Assembly: GCA_963971225.1 (NCBI GenBank)
Contig: OZ020269.1
Location: 106,835,486-106,899,485 of the forward strand
DNA length: 64,000 nt
Source of the DNA: Melieria omissa
Taxonomy: Eukaryota; Arthropoda; Insecta; Diptera; Ulidiidae
Direction of reading: 5' to 3'
Part shown: piece after piece, positions 24,282 to 34,550 of the stretch
How positions within the stretch are numbered: the stretch's first letter is position 1
Layout: the number at the start of each line of letters is the position of its first letter
The notes under the pieces: generated by a model
Seen by the model: only the letters and a program-made list of their open reading frames with translations
The model's database searches: none
Told to the model about the DNA's origin: nothing
Made by a program: the position numbers and the translations under genes

Positions 24282-26079
24282 TGCCAAAAATCCCCGAAAA
24301 AAAAACAACCAAAATGAAGTCACTCCAGAACTTCAGCATTTCTCCGCCCCCACGCACCACACTTTTGTCATCCATCTCTCAGGTTTGTACAGACTTGTAT
24401 GCAATTTGTATTGCGCAAAGTTTGAAAGTTGCTACAATTTGCCGGTTGCCAAATAAATCACATCGCTGCTTGAAGGGGTGAAAAAGTGCCGCGAGCAGTC
24501 AATTTCGAGCGCTTCCAAGCCTTTCACATCTTTTCATGTGCCGACATGCAAATTTGTTTCCGACTAAGCAACGACTTGCAGCTGTTTGATTGCAAGTCAA
24601 TTTGTTGGGTGTGAAGCACAAAATCTCACACTTCCGATTTCAGTCTAAAAATTTCAGAGTTTTTCAACTCACTTTTAAAGTCTCACACTCAAACTCACAA
24701 CTCGCCTGGTTTCACAAAATTTGCTTGTAGACTTCATTAACATATTTTGCCAAATTTTTTGTAAGATTTCAAAATGTTTATAAGCTTTGTTAAATTATCT
24801 AAAACAAGCCACATTTACTCACAAATTAGCAGCGTTGCTTACTCAACGTCAGGGACTTCTTTACTGGTTTCCAGTCTTTGGGATCTTCACTTTGTGCCAG
24901 TCTCTGCCTCGTAGAAGGGTTGGCGTCTTCGCTCCGCCACTTTTGTCGCAGTTGATGCCTACTTTACTCTCATTACTCTTCTTCTTCTTCTCACCAAGTT
25001 AAACGCTTACTTTTTAATTAAAACCTAAACGCCTAACTAGAAAATATCGCATGCGATTTTTTTTCAACCTAGTTGCCATTTTTGTTGGTTTACTTTATCC
25101 AGCGCGCAACTAAGCTTCGGTTTTTGTTGTTCTACTGCGACCTGTCACTTAAGCCTTTCTTATACTGATCTCTTATTGTTGCTGTTGCTGTTGTTGTTGT
25201 TTCTTTAAAGGGGGACCTGTAATTGGAAGAAGTGTGGGGAACAAAGCGTGAAATTGAAATAAATGGATTAAGGGATTATTACCAGTTAAAAAAGGGTAAA
25301 TGTTTTTCTGCTGCGCGCATTGTTGTTGTCATGTAACACAACACATACATATCTACACAAACATATACATATATATATTTATATATACATCTATATATGT
25401 GTGCAATATATCACTGCGTGCTCGAGGCATCACCGGCACGTCTGCAATTTATTGCCTCGCAGCCTCGAAAACCATGCACGACAATGCGCCGTCCGTTCCA
25501 TTCCGTACTGTGCCGAGCGTTGCGTTGATTTGATAAGAATCACGCTTGGTAATGTCTTGGCTACGCTTCCTCCTCCTCTTCCATCTCTACACATAAAGTC
25601 AGCCTGACTTCAGCGGAAAACTGGAATAAGAGCCCAAGAAATTGTAGACGAGCACTAAATTGTTGTAGTGTCTGGTGTGGCTACGCACTGTTGCCAGCAT
25701 GTTTCGCTTCATCAACGCACAGCGAGTGAGTTTAGGTGTTACGTATATGTGTGTGTGTTTGTGTGCGCTGAGAAACGATGGCAGGAATTCTGTGCACAAT
25801 GGCGCTGCTCGAATGCAGGAAATCCCCGCTATTTATACCTTAAATGCCTCGCGGGCATTTCGTTTTCTTCGTTCATAGAAAATGTTGGAAGGGAATGCTT
25901 TCATTTTCTTGTTGAGGAATTTTTAAAGTGTTTTTAAAGACAGTGAGAATAAATCAAATAACTCGAGTAGTGGTAGAGAAAGGTCCTTGAGAGGTCCTTG
26001 TCTTGTTTGACGTTTAGGTATAAGAGAAAAAAAGCCTTCTGTTAGAGAGGTTCCTGTCTTCCTATATGAAAAACGAATA
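24282..26079. other. Unique noncoding DNA
   Basis: No repeat array and no convincing coding sequence. 24490-24700 is relatively complex sequence. An AT/TATATACATC run lies at about 25345-25400, a CTTCTTCTT run near 24976 and a TTG/CTG run at 25175-25202. The short frames of 60-95 codons have no domain. Confidence 0.55.
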
Positions 26080-26890
26080 CTGGTCAAAGCTTGATGAGAT
26101 CAAGTGCCCAAAGCTGCTGAGTCGATAGAGCCGGTCAAATTCTTTGAAATTATCGACTCCTGGGTTTTATTAAATAATCAAATGTCCACCAACCAATGTC
26201 GATAGGTTAGGTTAGGTAAGACAGGTAGCTTGCTGGCTCTCAGCAAGTACACTCGGAGCCCCCAAAGGCCCATTCCAGAGTCGATAGAACCGGCCAAAAT
26301 TCTTTGATTGTATCAGCTGTTGGGTTAACTTAAAGAAATTCAATGCCCAAAACCTGATAGAGTCGGTCAAAATTCCTTAAATCTATGAGCTCTTGGGTTT
26401 GTCTCAAGAAATCAAATGCCCATAAGCTGAAAGAGTCGATACAGCCGGTCAGAATTCCTTGAATCTATGAGCTCTTGGGTTTGTTTGAATAAATCAAATG
26501 CCCAGAAGCTGAAAGAGTCGATAGAGCCGGTCAAAATTCCTTCAAGCCATTAGTTCTTGGGTTTGCTTGAAAAAATGAAATGCCCAAAAGCTGATAGAGT
26601 CGATAAAGTAGGTCTGGATTCTTTGTATCCATCGAGTCTTGGGTTCGCTTGAAGAAATCAAATGCCCAAAAACTGGTAGAGTCGATAGAGCTGGTTAAAA
26701 CTCCTTGAGTCCATCGACTCTTGGCTTCGCTTGAAGAAATCGAATGCATAAAAGCTGAAAGAGTCGATAGAGCCGGTCAAAATTCGTTGAAGCTATCGAC
26801 TCTTGGGTTCGCTTGAAGAAATCGAATGCGAAAAAGCTGATAGAGTCAATAGAACCTGTCTAGATTCATTGAATCCATTGAGTTTGTAAG
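26080..26890. repeat. 82-bp tandem array with an inverted pair in each unit
   Basis: About nine units share GAGTCGATAGAGCCGGTCAA, AATTCCTTGAATC, CATCGACTCTTGGGTT and GCTTGAAGAAATCAAATGCCC, at 82-83 base spacing in the better-preserved right half. GAGTCGAT near the start and ATCGACTC about 30 bases later are reverse complements, so each unit could fold into a short hairpin. A retroelement tail interrupts the array at 26206-26279. Confidence 0.85.
26206..26279 (-). mobile_element. 74-bp retrotransposon 3' tail inserted in the 82-bp array
   Basis: Read on the minus strand this is GGGCCTTTGGGGGCTCCGAG, a hairpin-like TTGCTGAGAGCCAGCAA, and a CCTAACCTAAC tail. The octamer GTCGATAG flanks it directly at 26198-26205 and 26280-26287. 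That octamer is part of the array unit, which fits a short target-primed insertion with an 8-bp duplication. A similar CCTAACCTAAC end occurs at 57825-57841. Confidence 0.7.
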
Positions 26891-26919
26891 ACTATGAGCA
26901 CTTTCTCAACCTATTGCGG

Positions 26920-28100
26920 CCATGGCTTCTCCGAGAGGACTTCACTTTGGCCACGGTCGCCCATTGTGATAACACAGTTGATCGAACTCAAATCCTGTAA
27001 CTCGCAGAAGCAGCTTAAAGCTTCTAACAAAGTTAAGTAGACTGTGAATAGTTTCATCGGTTAGAATCTCTTGATTATCATTACCCACTTGAATTCGCCC
27101 TCTAAAGAATAAAAAACAAATACATAAAAGATGAAGTACATGTTTCTCTCTTCCTCGTCCTTATAGCTTCTACAGAGTTTATGACACCCATTGGCTACAA
27201 TTTGGTCAAAACTAAAGTGGATTCTGACCTTTAATGATGTATTGAACCGAAACCAGTTGGAGCTTCTGACAAAGCTAAGTAGTCTGTGAACAGTTCTATC
27301 AGCTAGATTCCCTAGACTAACGCAGAATAAGTAACTAAATGAGTTCTTCTTCAAAAGATTACAGAATAGGTACATAGAAGATGAAATATATTGTTTTTCT
27401 TCCTTGTTTTTGGAATTCCGGAGTTCCAAAATTCACGACATCAATTGAAATCGGAACCAGTTTTAGCTTCGGACAAATTTAAGTAGTCTCTAAATAGTCT
27501 CACCGGCTAAACTCTCTTGAGTCTAGAGTCTAGACTATTGAAGAAAAAGTTACCCAATTGAGTTTTCACTCGAAAGAGTACAGAACATTACAAAAAAGAC
27601 GAAGTACATTGTTTCCTAATGCTCGGTCTTAACGTTCCTGCTGATAACACTACACCAATTGACTTTGATTAGATCGGTTGTGGAATGGTCTCCTTGCGGA
27701 TATTTTCCTCAGCACTTATAATCTCGAGAGGTTCAAGGCAAGAGTCCATAACCACTTTTCTCAAAACCCTGTCTCCTAACCTTTACATGCTTCCTGAAGC
27801 AACGCAATGCCTCGGATTAATACGGGTCATCCCCTCCGAAGATCGAATGTGTCTTTTAATGATTTATTGAACCAAAACTAGTTTAACTCCAGACTCTGAA
27901 TAGTCCTTTCGGCTAGATCCTTTAGATTATCGAAGAAAATTTTACTTATATGAATTCCCTCTCTAAAGAGTACAGGACAAGTGCTCGTAGATTGTTTTCC
28001 CTTCCTCGTTCTTGCAGCTCCTGCAGAATTCATTAGACCTATTGGTTTTTATTAGGTGTGGTGACCCTTAATGACTTCTTGCGCCATCTTCTAGTGCTAT
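26920..28100 (-). repeat. Tandem copies of an RNase H-type retroelement 3' end
   Basis: On the minus strand the C-terminal motif of an RNase H-type non-LTR protein recurs. It reads TDETIHSLLNFVRSFK near 27000-27065, LADRTVHRLLSFVRSSNWF near 27240-27310 and AGETI-stop-RLLKFVRS-stop-NWF near 27446-27515, with a weaker trace near 27880-27920. Periods are about 205-245 bases. The rightmost sense-downstream copy runs into an ACAATGGGC-type 3' UTR at 26930-26985. The shared motif also occurs at 56.45 kb and 57.7 kb. All copies carry stops, so none is functional. Confidence 0.72.
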
Positions 28101-28335
28101 GTAAGGATTCTTAAACCTATTGTCTAAAGGATACTTAAGAGTTCTTGCGTGCTTAGGAGATTTGTGTTCTCCTCTACCGCCGTTTATTAGCCACCGGTAG
28201 CGTTGAGTGCTTCGAACCAATGCATTACAGAAGAGAATAATGTCTTCCGAGGGTTCTTCTTTCCAACAGTGTCTCCGGTAGGCACTTCTAAGGGCTTATC
28301 TCCGCGTACGAACCACAGACATTGGATAGTGGGTA
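28101..28335. other. Unique spacer before a poly(A) insertion
   Basis: No repeat unit or open frame of note. It ends in GGTTAGCTTC, the 10-bp sequence duplicated by the next insertion. Confidence 0.5.
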
Positions 28336-28345
28336 GGTTAGCTTC

Positions 28346-28448
28346 TCCTCTTCTTCCCTATCTCCCATGGGTATAGTACAATGGTCCAAAATGGACTGAT
28401 TGCTGTGGAAGGCTTGTAGCCTTCCTGTCCACCCTCAAGAAAAAAAAA
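28346..28448 (+). mobile_element. 103-bp 5'-truncated non-LTR insertion with poly(A) tail
   Basis: The segment reads CTCCCATGGGTATAGTACAA through AAGGCTTGTAGCCTTCCTGT to a terminal run of A. It is flanked by direct copies of GGTTAGCTTC at 28336-28345 and 28449-28458. An A-tail plus a 10-bp duplication is the signature of target-primed reverse transcription with severe 5' truncation. The source family is not identified. Confidence 0.82.
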
Positions 28449-28458
28449 GGTTAGCTTC

Positions 28459-28649
28459 AGGAGATACCTGGAACGGTTAAAGAGAGAGTTGCCTGTTGAC
28501 TGTGCTTCGAAGATGATAAGACAGCCTCGCACTTTGCTGTCAGTGTTTGGCTTTAGCTGGTAGAAAGGATGTACATTTGGGGAGAACTGTTCCTACTCGT
28601 AAAAGATAACAAATTGTGGACCATTACGCGCAGAAATTCACCAGAGACA
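28459..28649. other. Unique spacer
   Basis: Short noncoding sequence between the poly(A) insertion and the next array. Nothing recognised. Confidence 0.5.
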
Positions 28650-29060
28650 ACTGTGACTGACTAAGATGGAGGTCGATGATTACCGTGGATCTTCGGACAA
28701 CTAGTCTTGAATTTTCTCGGACGAAAAGGTATCCAAAGTGGAAAAAGATCCAAAGGGATCTAAAGTCGGTAACGTGTGACTGATTGGGATGGAGATCGAT
28801 GACGTCGCAAGGACATAAAGGACGAAAAGATATCCAAAGTGGGAAGGGATCCAAAGAGATCTAAAGTCTGCAACGCATGACTGATTGGGATGGAGTCGAA
28901 TGGACATAAAGGACGAAAAGGTATCCAAAGTGGGAAGGGATCCAAAGGGATCTAAAGTCGGCAACGCATAACTGACTGGCTAGTCATGAACTTCATGGGG
29001 ACAAGAAGGCATCTAAAGTGGGAAGGACTCCAAAGGATTCTAAAGTCAGCAAATCACTGA
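28650..29060. repeat. Tandem array, unit about 90-120 bp, four copies
   Basis: Units near 28650, 28770, 28877 and 28968 share GTGACTGATTGGGATGGAG, GACGAAAAGGTATCCAAAGT and GGGATCCAAAGGGATCTAAA. Length differences come from indels in the first half of the unit. Open frames on the minus strand (for example MDPFPLWIPF repeated) are readings through the units. Confidence 0.85.
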
Positions 29061-31615
29061 ACTGGGATTGAATTTTTTTCGCTAAAAATTGTCAATTGGC
29101 TAATCAGATAGAGCGAGGAAGTGAGGTAAAAAGAGGGTACAAAGGAATCAAGGCAATAGAATGGGATAAAACGATGTCAAGAGAGAGAGAGAGAGAGAGA
29201 TAAAGCGGAGAAGAAGAGTTAAAGAAGGAACGCTTCAGGAATCAATGAATCAGAATGTGAAAAAAATGAACTCAGTCTTTTCCAAGTGAATTCTGACGAT
29301 TCGCTGAGTAATGAGCAGCTGACCAGTAACTCGGATGCTTCGACTCTCCTTGAACTGTTGCACCAACAGTGGTTCATAGTGTTATGGTGGTTGTTGTTGT
29401 TGTTGCGACAATTGTTGTTACATCACGTTGCAATCTTCTTGAAATCCTTTCTTGTTGGGGCCGCATTCGATTTACGGTAATTCGTGTTCGTGCATCTTCG
29501 AGCCAATCTAATTACCTGAACCACATTTAATGCAACAACAACAATAACAATAACAAAAACAGCCTTAAGTATAACGTGACCGACAATTGTGCAGAGTTGA
29601 ATTGTTGTGGCGGAAATTGATTTCTTTAATGACAGCTTTGGCATTGGTCGGATTTCGTTTTGTTGCTGCAGGGGAAAATGCGAGCATGAAACAAAATCGA
29701 ACAAATGAACGTAAAAAGGAAAAACCATTTGAGTTTTTTGTGCCAATCGACTGATTGACAGTTGGGACTGGGTAATCTTTACCCAAGGGGGATGCGTTGT
29801 TATGGCGCAACAGGAAGTAAAATCTTAGCGAAGTTGAAAGGAAAAGAACAAAAACGCGAGGAACGTAGAGGAAATGTAAAGAATGAGACGAAAATTAAAG
29901 CACAGATAAAAATATAATAAAAAAGAAATTATAGAAACTATAGCAAGGCAGCCAATTTGAGGTTTTTCTGAGCGATGAAAAATGTGCAGCAAACTATAGA
30001 AATATTTGTCTGTCGACACTCTCGCAGCGAACATAAATTTCCACCTTAATGACATTTTCACGGCGTGAGGCCATGCCACATGCAAATTATAAATCACCAT
30101 TTATGCACAACAAAAAAGAATGAAAAACAACAACAACAACCACAAAATGAAAAACAATAAAGCAATGCAACAAATTAATGGCCCATTTAGAGAGAAATAA
30201 AAAATAAAAAAAATAAAAATGAATTGAAAAAAATAAACGGAAACCATTCATTAGTGTGGCAACATTGGCCACACAGCCACACAGCCGTCGGATGCAGCTT
30301 CGAGCGTCACAAGTCACTTTTAAATGTTGAAGGTAACAAATATAAAGCCACAAACTTAAAGCGACAACAACAACACGAGCAACAACACTTAACACAAAAC
30401 ATTTAAAAGAAAAAAAAGTGGTAAGAAAAGCGAAACTTGTTATCGGTTTTGCTGGCCGTCTGTGTGGTTGTTGTTCATATTGTTGTTGTTGTAGTTGGGT
30501 CTTTTGTGTGTTGTCTAAGCAACAACAGTGAATTATGGCTAATTACAAAGTTTTAAAAGTCCGCCTCAAAGCATTCAAATGGGCGCGTTGCCTGACGCCG
30601 CCACACGACTGCAAAGCAAAGCGAAGCTGTCGGTTGCTGCTGTTCGTATGTGTGTCGCTTTGTATGTTTGTCTGCTGGTGTGCGTGTTGCGTGTATGTGT
30701 GTGTGTGTTGGTAATGCGCTCTGAATGATGAATAGTTTCACAGCAGCAGCTCCAACTACAACAGCAACAACAACGCAGCACAGTTTCCCCATTGACTACA
30801 AGTCCGACCGCAATCAAAAGCAGCAACAACAACAACAACAACAACGAACAACGACAACACAAAAAATAAGCCAAGTGTCAGCCACTTTACTCCGCTACAC
30901 CACTTGGACAGCCCACTAGACCGCAGCCAAACAACAGCAACACCAACAACAACAATCAAACATATAGCAGCACCAAAGCCCAGTCAGCATCGGTGCCGTC
31001 GCCACACTTACAGCAACAATAAAACCATCCCCCCGGGGTGCATCAATGCGGTCTTTGCGCATATTTTTGCTGAATTGGTGCTTCTTTCCGTTGGCGTTTT
31101 ATTGTTGTTGTTATTTGCGTTTTTAGTTTTTTTCCTCTACTTTTTATTTATGTGTTTTTGTGGAGCGTACGTGCTTGAAATTGTTGTTGTTGCTGTTGTT
31201 GTTGTTGTTGGCTTTAGAAATTCAAATCAAATTTACAATTTCGTTTAAAATTTCATGACAAAAATAGTTTGGCGTTGTTGTCAAGATTTGAGGTTAAGTT
31301 TTATTGTTGTTGAAATAGTTTGTAGCATTTAAAAAAAGTTCACTATTTTTCTGTTGATATTTTTTTATACGTTAAAATTATTATTGTTTTCTTCTGTAGT
31401 TTGCATACCGATTTCTTCTTCTTCTTTTTCTTCCACTTTTACTTAGACTATCAGTTCTTAGGTTTCATTTCTAAGACCACTAGAACTAGTGAATACTTAC
31501 TTTTTATACAATGCTTCTTCTTCTTCTTGACGATCTTCTGAACTTCATCTGACGATTTGAAGACAATTTTTTTTTCCATTCTTCTCGTTTTTTTTCCATT
31601 TCATTCTTTTCTTTT
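29061..31615. other. Noncoding DNA with GA, TTG and CAA microsatellites
   Basis: A GA run lies at 29181-29201, with TTG/CAA runs at 29390-29420, 29530-29560, 30128-30150, 30475-30495, 30740-30850 and 31180-31210. A GT run at 30685-30710 is also present. No domain-bearing open frame was found. Confidence 0.6.
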
Positions 31616-32105
31616 CATATCATATCATATCATATCATATCATATCATATCATATCATATCATATCATATCATATCATATCATATCATATCATATCATAT
31701 CATATCATATCATATCATATCATATCATATCATATCATATCATATCATATCATATCATATCATATCATATCATATCATATCATATCATATCATATCATAT
31801 CATATCATATCATATCATATCATATCATATCATATCATATCATATCATATCATATCATATCATATCATATCATATCATATCATATCATATCATATCATAT
31901 CATATCATATCATATCATATCATATCATATCATATCATATCATATCATATCATATCATATCATATCATATCATATCATATCATATCATATCATATCATAT
32001 CATATCATATCATATCATATCATATCATATCATATCATATCATATCATATCATATCATATCATATCATATCATATCATATCATATCATATCATATCATAT
32101 CATAT
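31616..32105. repeat. CATAT pentanucleotide microsatellite, 98 perfect copies
   Basis: CATAT repeats without a visible interruption for 490 bases. At its right edge it changes directly into a TTTTA-type pentamer run (about 32104-32190). The 208-codon open frame across it (ISYHI repeated) is an artefact of a 15-base reading period. Confidence 0.98.
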
Positions 32106-32339
32106 TTTATTTTATTTTATTTTATTTTAGTTTATTTTATTTTATTGTTTTGTTTTTTAGTTTATTTTAATTTATTTTATTGAATTTTATGTTTGTTTTT
32201 TTTTTTTTAATTTATGTTATTTTAATTAATTTTATTGTTTTTATTTAATATTATTTTTATTTAGTATGTGGTTTTATTTCATTTGATTTTGATTTACGTT
32301 TTTCATTTCTTTTCCTTTCAATAAGAAAGGAACATAGTA
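32106..32339. repeat. TTTTA-type low-complexity tract
   Basis: TTTTATTTTA runs with occasional G substitutions at 32104-32190, then general T-rich sequence up to the TA dinucleotide used by the element at 32342. Confidence 0.75.
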
Positions 32340-32341
32340 TA

Positions 32342-32935
32342 GGGTGTTTTTTTTAGAGGTTTGTTTTTCGAATAGAGATAAAACTGGCATTTTGTGGTCA
32401 AATCTGTGGTCAATCAAATGTCATTTATGTTCAGTTTGGTTTGCCATTTCATCATGAACAGGTTGACAAAAGAACAACGCTTGCAAATCGTGCAAATTTA
32501 TTTCGAAAATAATGGTTCAGTTCGCGAAGTTTACCGCAAGCTCCGTCCATTTTATGGTCGACATCGTCCATCAGAGCAATTAATTCGGTTAACCATGGAT
32601 CGTTTTCGCACTACGTTTACTCTATGTGATAATACGCATCCGCAGAGACGTCGAACAGTGCGCACCGAAGAAACAATTGCCGCTGTATAGCAAAATGTTG
32701 AAGAGGACCCGAATGAATCGATTCGCCACCGTGCACAGCAATTGGAGCTGGTTGAAAATTGGACCTGTAGAATTGGCTTTATTCGAGCCAGCCGCGGCGG
32801 CCACATGCCCGAAATCATATTTAAACATTAATGGCATAAAATTATCCTTCCAATAAAGCCAAATTGATGGACATTAAAACGATTTTCTTGTGTTTTAATT
32901 CAATTCGAAGTTCTATACCTCTAAAAAAAACACCC
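32342..32935 (+). mobile_element. Internally deleted Tc1/mariner-superfamily element, 594 bp
   Basis: The ends are a perfect 19-bp inverted repeat, GGGTGTTTTTTTTAGAGGT, flanked on both sides by TA (32340-32341 and 32936-32937), the duplication made by Tc1/mariner transposases. Inside, an N-terminal and a C-terminal transposase piece are joined with the catalytic core missing. It is a non-autonomous derivative that could have been mobilised by an intact relative. Confidence 0.92.
32454..32831 (+). pseudogene. Tc1/mariner-type transposase, N- and C-termini fused, core deleted
   Basis: The start is ATG at 32454 (MNRLTKEQRLQIVQIYFENN). The first 78 codons form the helix-turn-helix DNA-binding region seen in insect IS630/Tc1/mariner transposases, with the motif LRPFYGRHRPSEQLIR. 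A TAG at 32688-32690 interrupts the frame; after it the same frame continues as EEDPNESIRHRAQQLEL. It then jumps to VENWTCRIGFIRASRGGHMP and ends at TAA 32829-32831, which is the family's usual C-terminus. The DDE/D catalytic residues and well over half the protein are absent, so there is no transposition activity. DNA binding by the short N-terminal product is conceivable but only inference. Confidence 0.88.
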
Positions 32936-32937
32936 TA

Positions 32938-33396
32938 TACTAGTTCCTAACCTCACTTACCGGAAACCAACGTAATATTTCTAGATCATTGGGATCGCAT
33001 TGAAAAACAAAACTTTTTTTAAAAATCGAATCTGTTGCAATCTCTCTTACTTCCTCTGCTGACGACCTTTTATGATTTTCTTTCTTTCCGCATGGAAGTC
33101 GAAACTTCAACCTTCAATCCTTTGGTTTTTTTTGCTTCCACTTTTACACTAATTACAAATTTTAATTATGCAGAAATTGGGCATGGCCCTAGTAAACTCT
33201 TCTATGAATTTTCTCTGCTCAGGTATGTCACTTGAACTCCAGTTCAACTTGTCCTTTGTTAGTCGTTTGGCGGCGCCATTTATCTACTTTTTTGCTTCTA
33301 ATTTTTGCATTTTTGCGTAATTTTCCTGGCATCTTCTTCAGCAATTCAACACCTTTTAGTTAATGCATTTTGCACTTGTTTGCACTCAGACTTTGA
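32938..33396. other. Unique noncoding DNA upstream of the recursive splice site
   Basis: No repeats and no domain-bearing frames. It is part of one of the few repeat-poor stretches (about 32.94-34.5 kb). Confidence 0.55.
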
Positions 33397-33438
33397 ACTA
33401 ACACATACACACATTTTCTTCTCTATTTGCAGGTAAGC
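33397..33438 (+). other. Candidate recursive splice site (ratchet point)
   Basis: A branch-point match CTAAC (33398-33402, branch A at 33401) is followed by a CA stretch, a pyrimidine tract TTTTCTTCTCTATTTGCAG, and immediately by GTAAGC. The acceptor AG ends at 33432 and the donor GT starts at 33433. A zero-length exon of this form is the known signature of recursive splicing in very long fly introns. A second donor-like GTAAGC at 33532 could bound a 99-nt skipped exon (33433-33531). If real, transcription runs left to right. It could instead be an ordinary 3' splice site of an exon beginning with GTAAGC. Confidence 0.6.
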
Positions 33439-34550
33439 AATTGGCACCTTTTGTGCACGCTACAACAACAACAACAGCAACGTTAAAGTTTGCTAGACGA
33501 ACGAGGACCGTGCGACGAAGACAAAGTCAAAGTAAGCTGAAGTGAAGTGAACAATAATGCGCCGACGGCAATGCATCCAGTCCAGTCCATTCCATTCCAT
33601 TCAATGGATGCACCACTTCCTAATGAGCGCTAATTTGACACACAAATAGACACGCACACACAAACATCGACACACCGACACCAGGTAAATACATTAAAAG
33701 CTGTCGAACATTGGCGCACAGCGTGTCGGCGTGAATTTGTTGCCGCTACCGACCGGCAGCCAACAGTTGCGCGCCACCTGCAACTGGCAACTTGCCGCAA
33801 CCGACGATGCGCTTGTAATGCTATCCTAATTGTTGCCGCCTTGCCGGCGCCCCCTCCCCCCGCCCTGTCACGTATTCGCCGCCCTTTGTTCGATGCAACA
33901 ACTGGTCCGCCTGGCTAGTTGGCCGTTTGTCTGCGCACGTCTAGACGCGGCTTGGGAACTGTCGTGTCGCCGCTTTGCGCTTTGTGCTCTTTAGTAAGTT
34001 TTCAGCTCATCTTGTTTTTTTTTTCAAGTTGGCCGCCTCACCGCTTTTTAACGCATCCGTTATTAGTGGCCGTTGTTGTTGGCGTCGGCGTCATCGTTCT
34101 TCACCTCATTTAATTAGCGAATTGCAGCGCCATTGTTGACTTGGACGTCTCGTCTGCGATTCTAAGTTTAACGTTTTCCAACTGCGCTTTTTAACAATTT
34201 TGTACCATTGTCTTTTTTGTTGTTGTTACTATCTTTTCGATGCGGCCAAGTGTCTGTGACCCATAAAAGTTTGCGATAATGATGCAGACAAGTGTCCAAT
34301 TGGGAATTGTCCTGCTGTCCAATTGGAGGCGGCTAGTGTTTGCTTTTGAAGGAGTAAGAGACAAATTCTATTGAATCTTTTGTGTCTGAGATTAAAAATT
34401 ATTAGAGGAAATGTTCAGAGGAGTCGTTGTTGGTTGTTAAATCTAACAATGAATGAGATTTATTAAAAAATTAAAAAGTAGAGATTGTGAGAATTCATAA
34501 TTTTGAAGCTCCAGGTGGAGCTTTACGGTAATTTTCATAGGGAATTCCTT
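33439..34550. other. Repeat-poor, GC-richer noncoding block
   Basis: Contains complex sequence (for example 33700-33960 with CCGACCGGCAGCC words), a CA run near 33640-33680 and a TTCCATTCCATTC run near 33580-33600. No coding frame longer than about 64 codons. Its complexity and position next to the splice-like site make it the best place to look for conserved regulatory DNA. Confidence 0.55.

Noticed and set aside
31557..32183. 208-codon open frame ISYHI repeated
   Set aside because: It is only the translation of the CATAT microsatellite; a five-base repeat gives a 15-base reading period with no stops.
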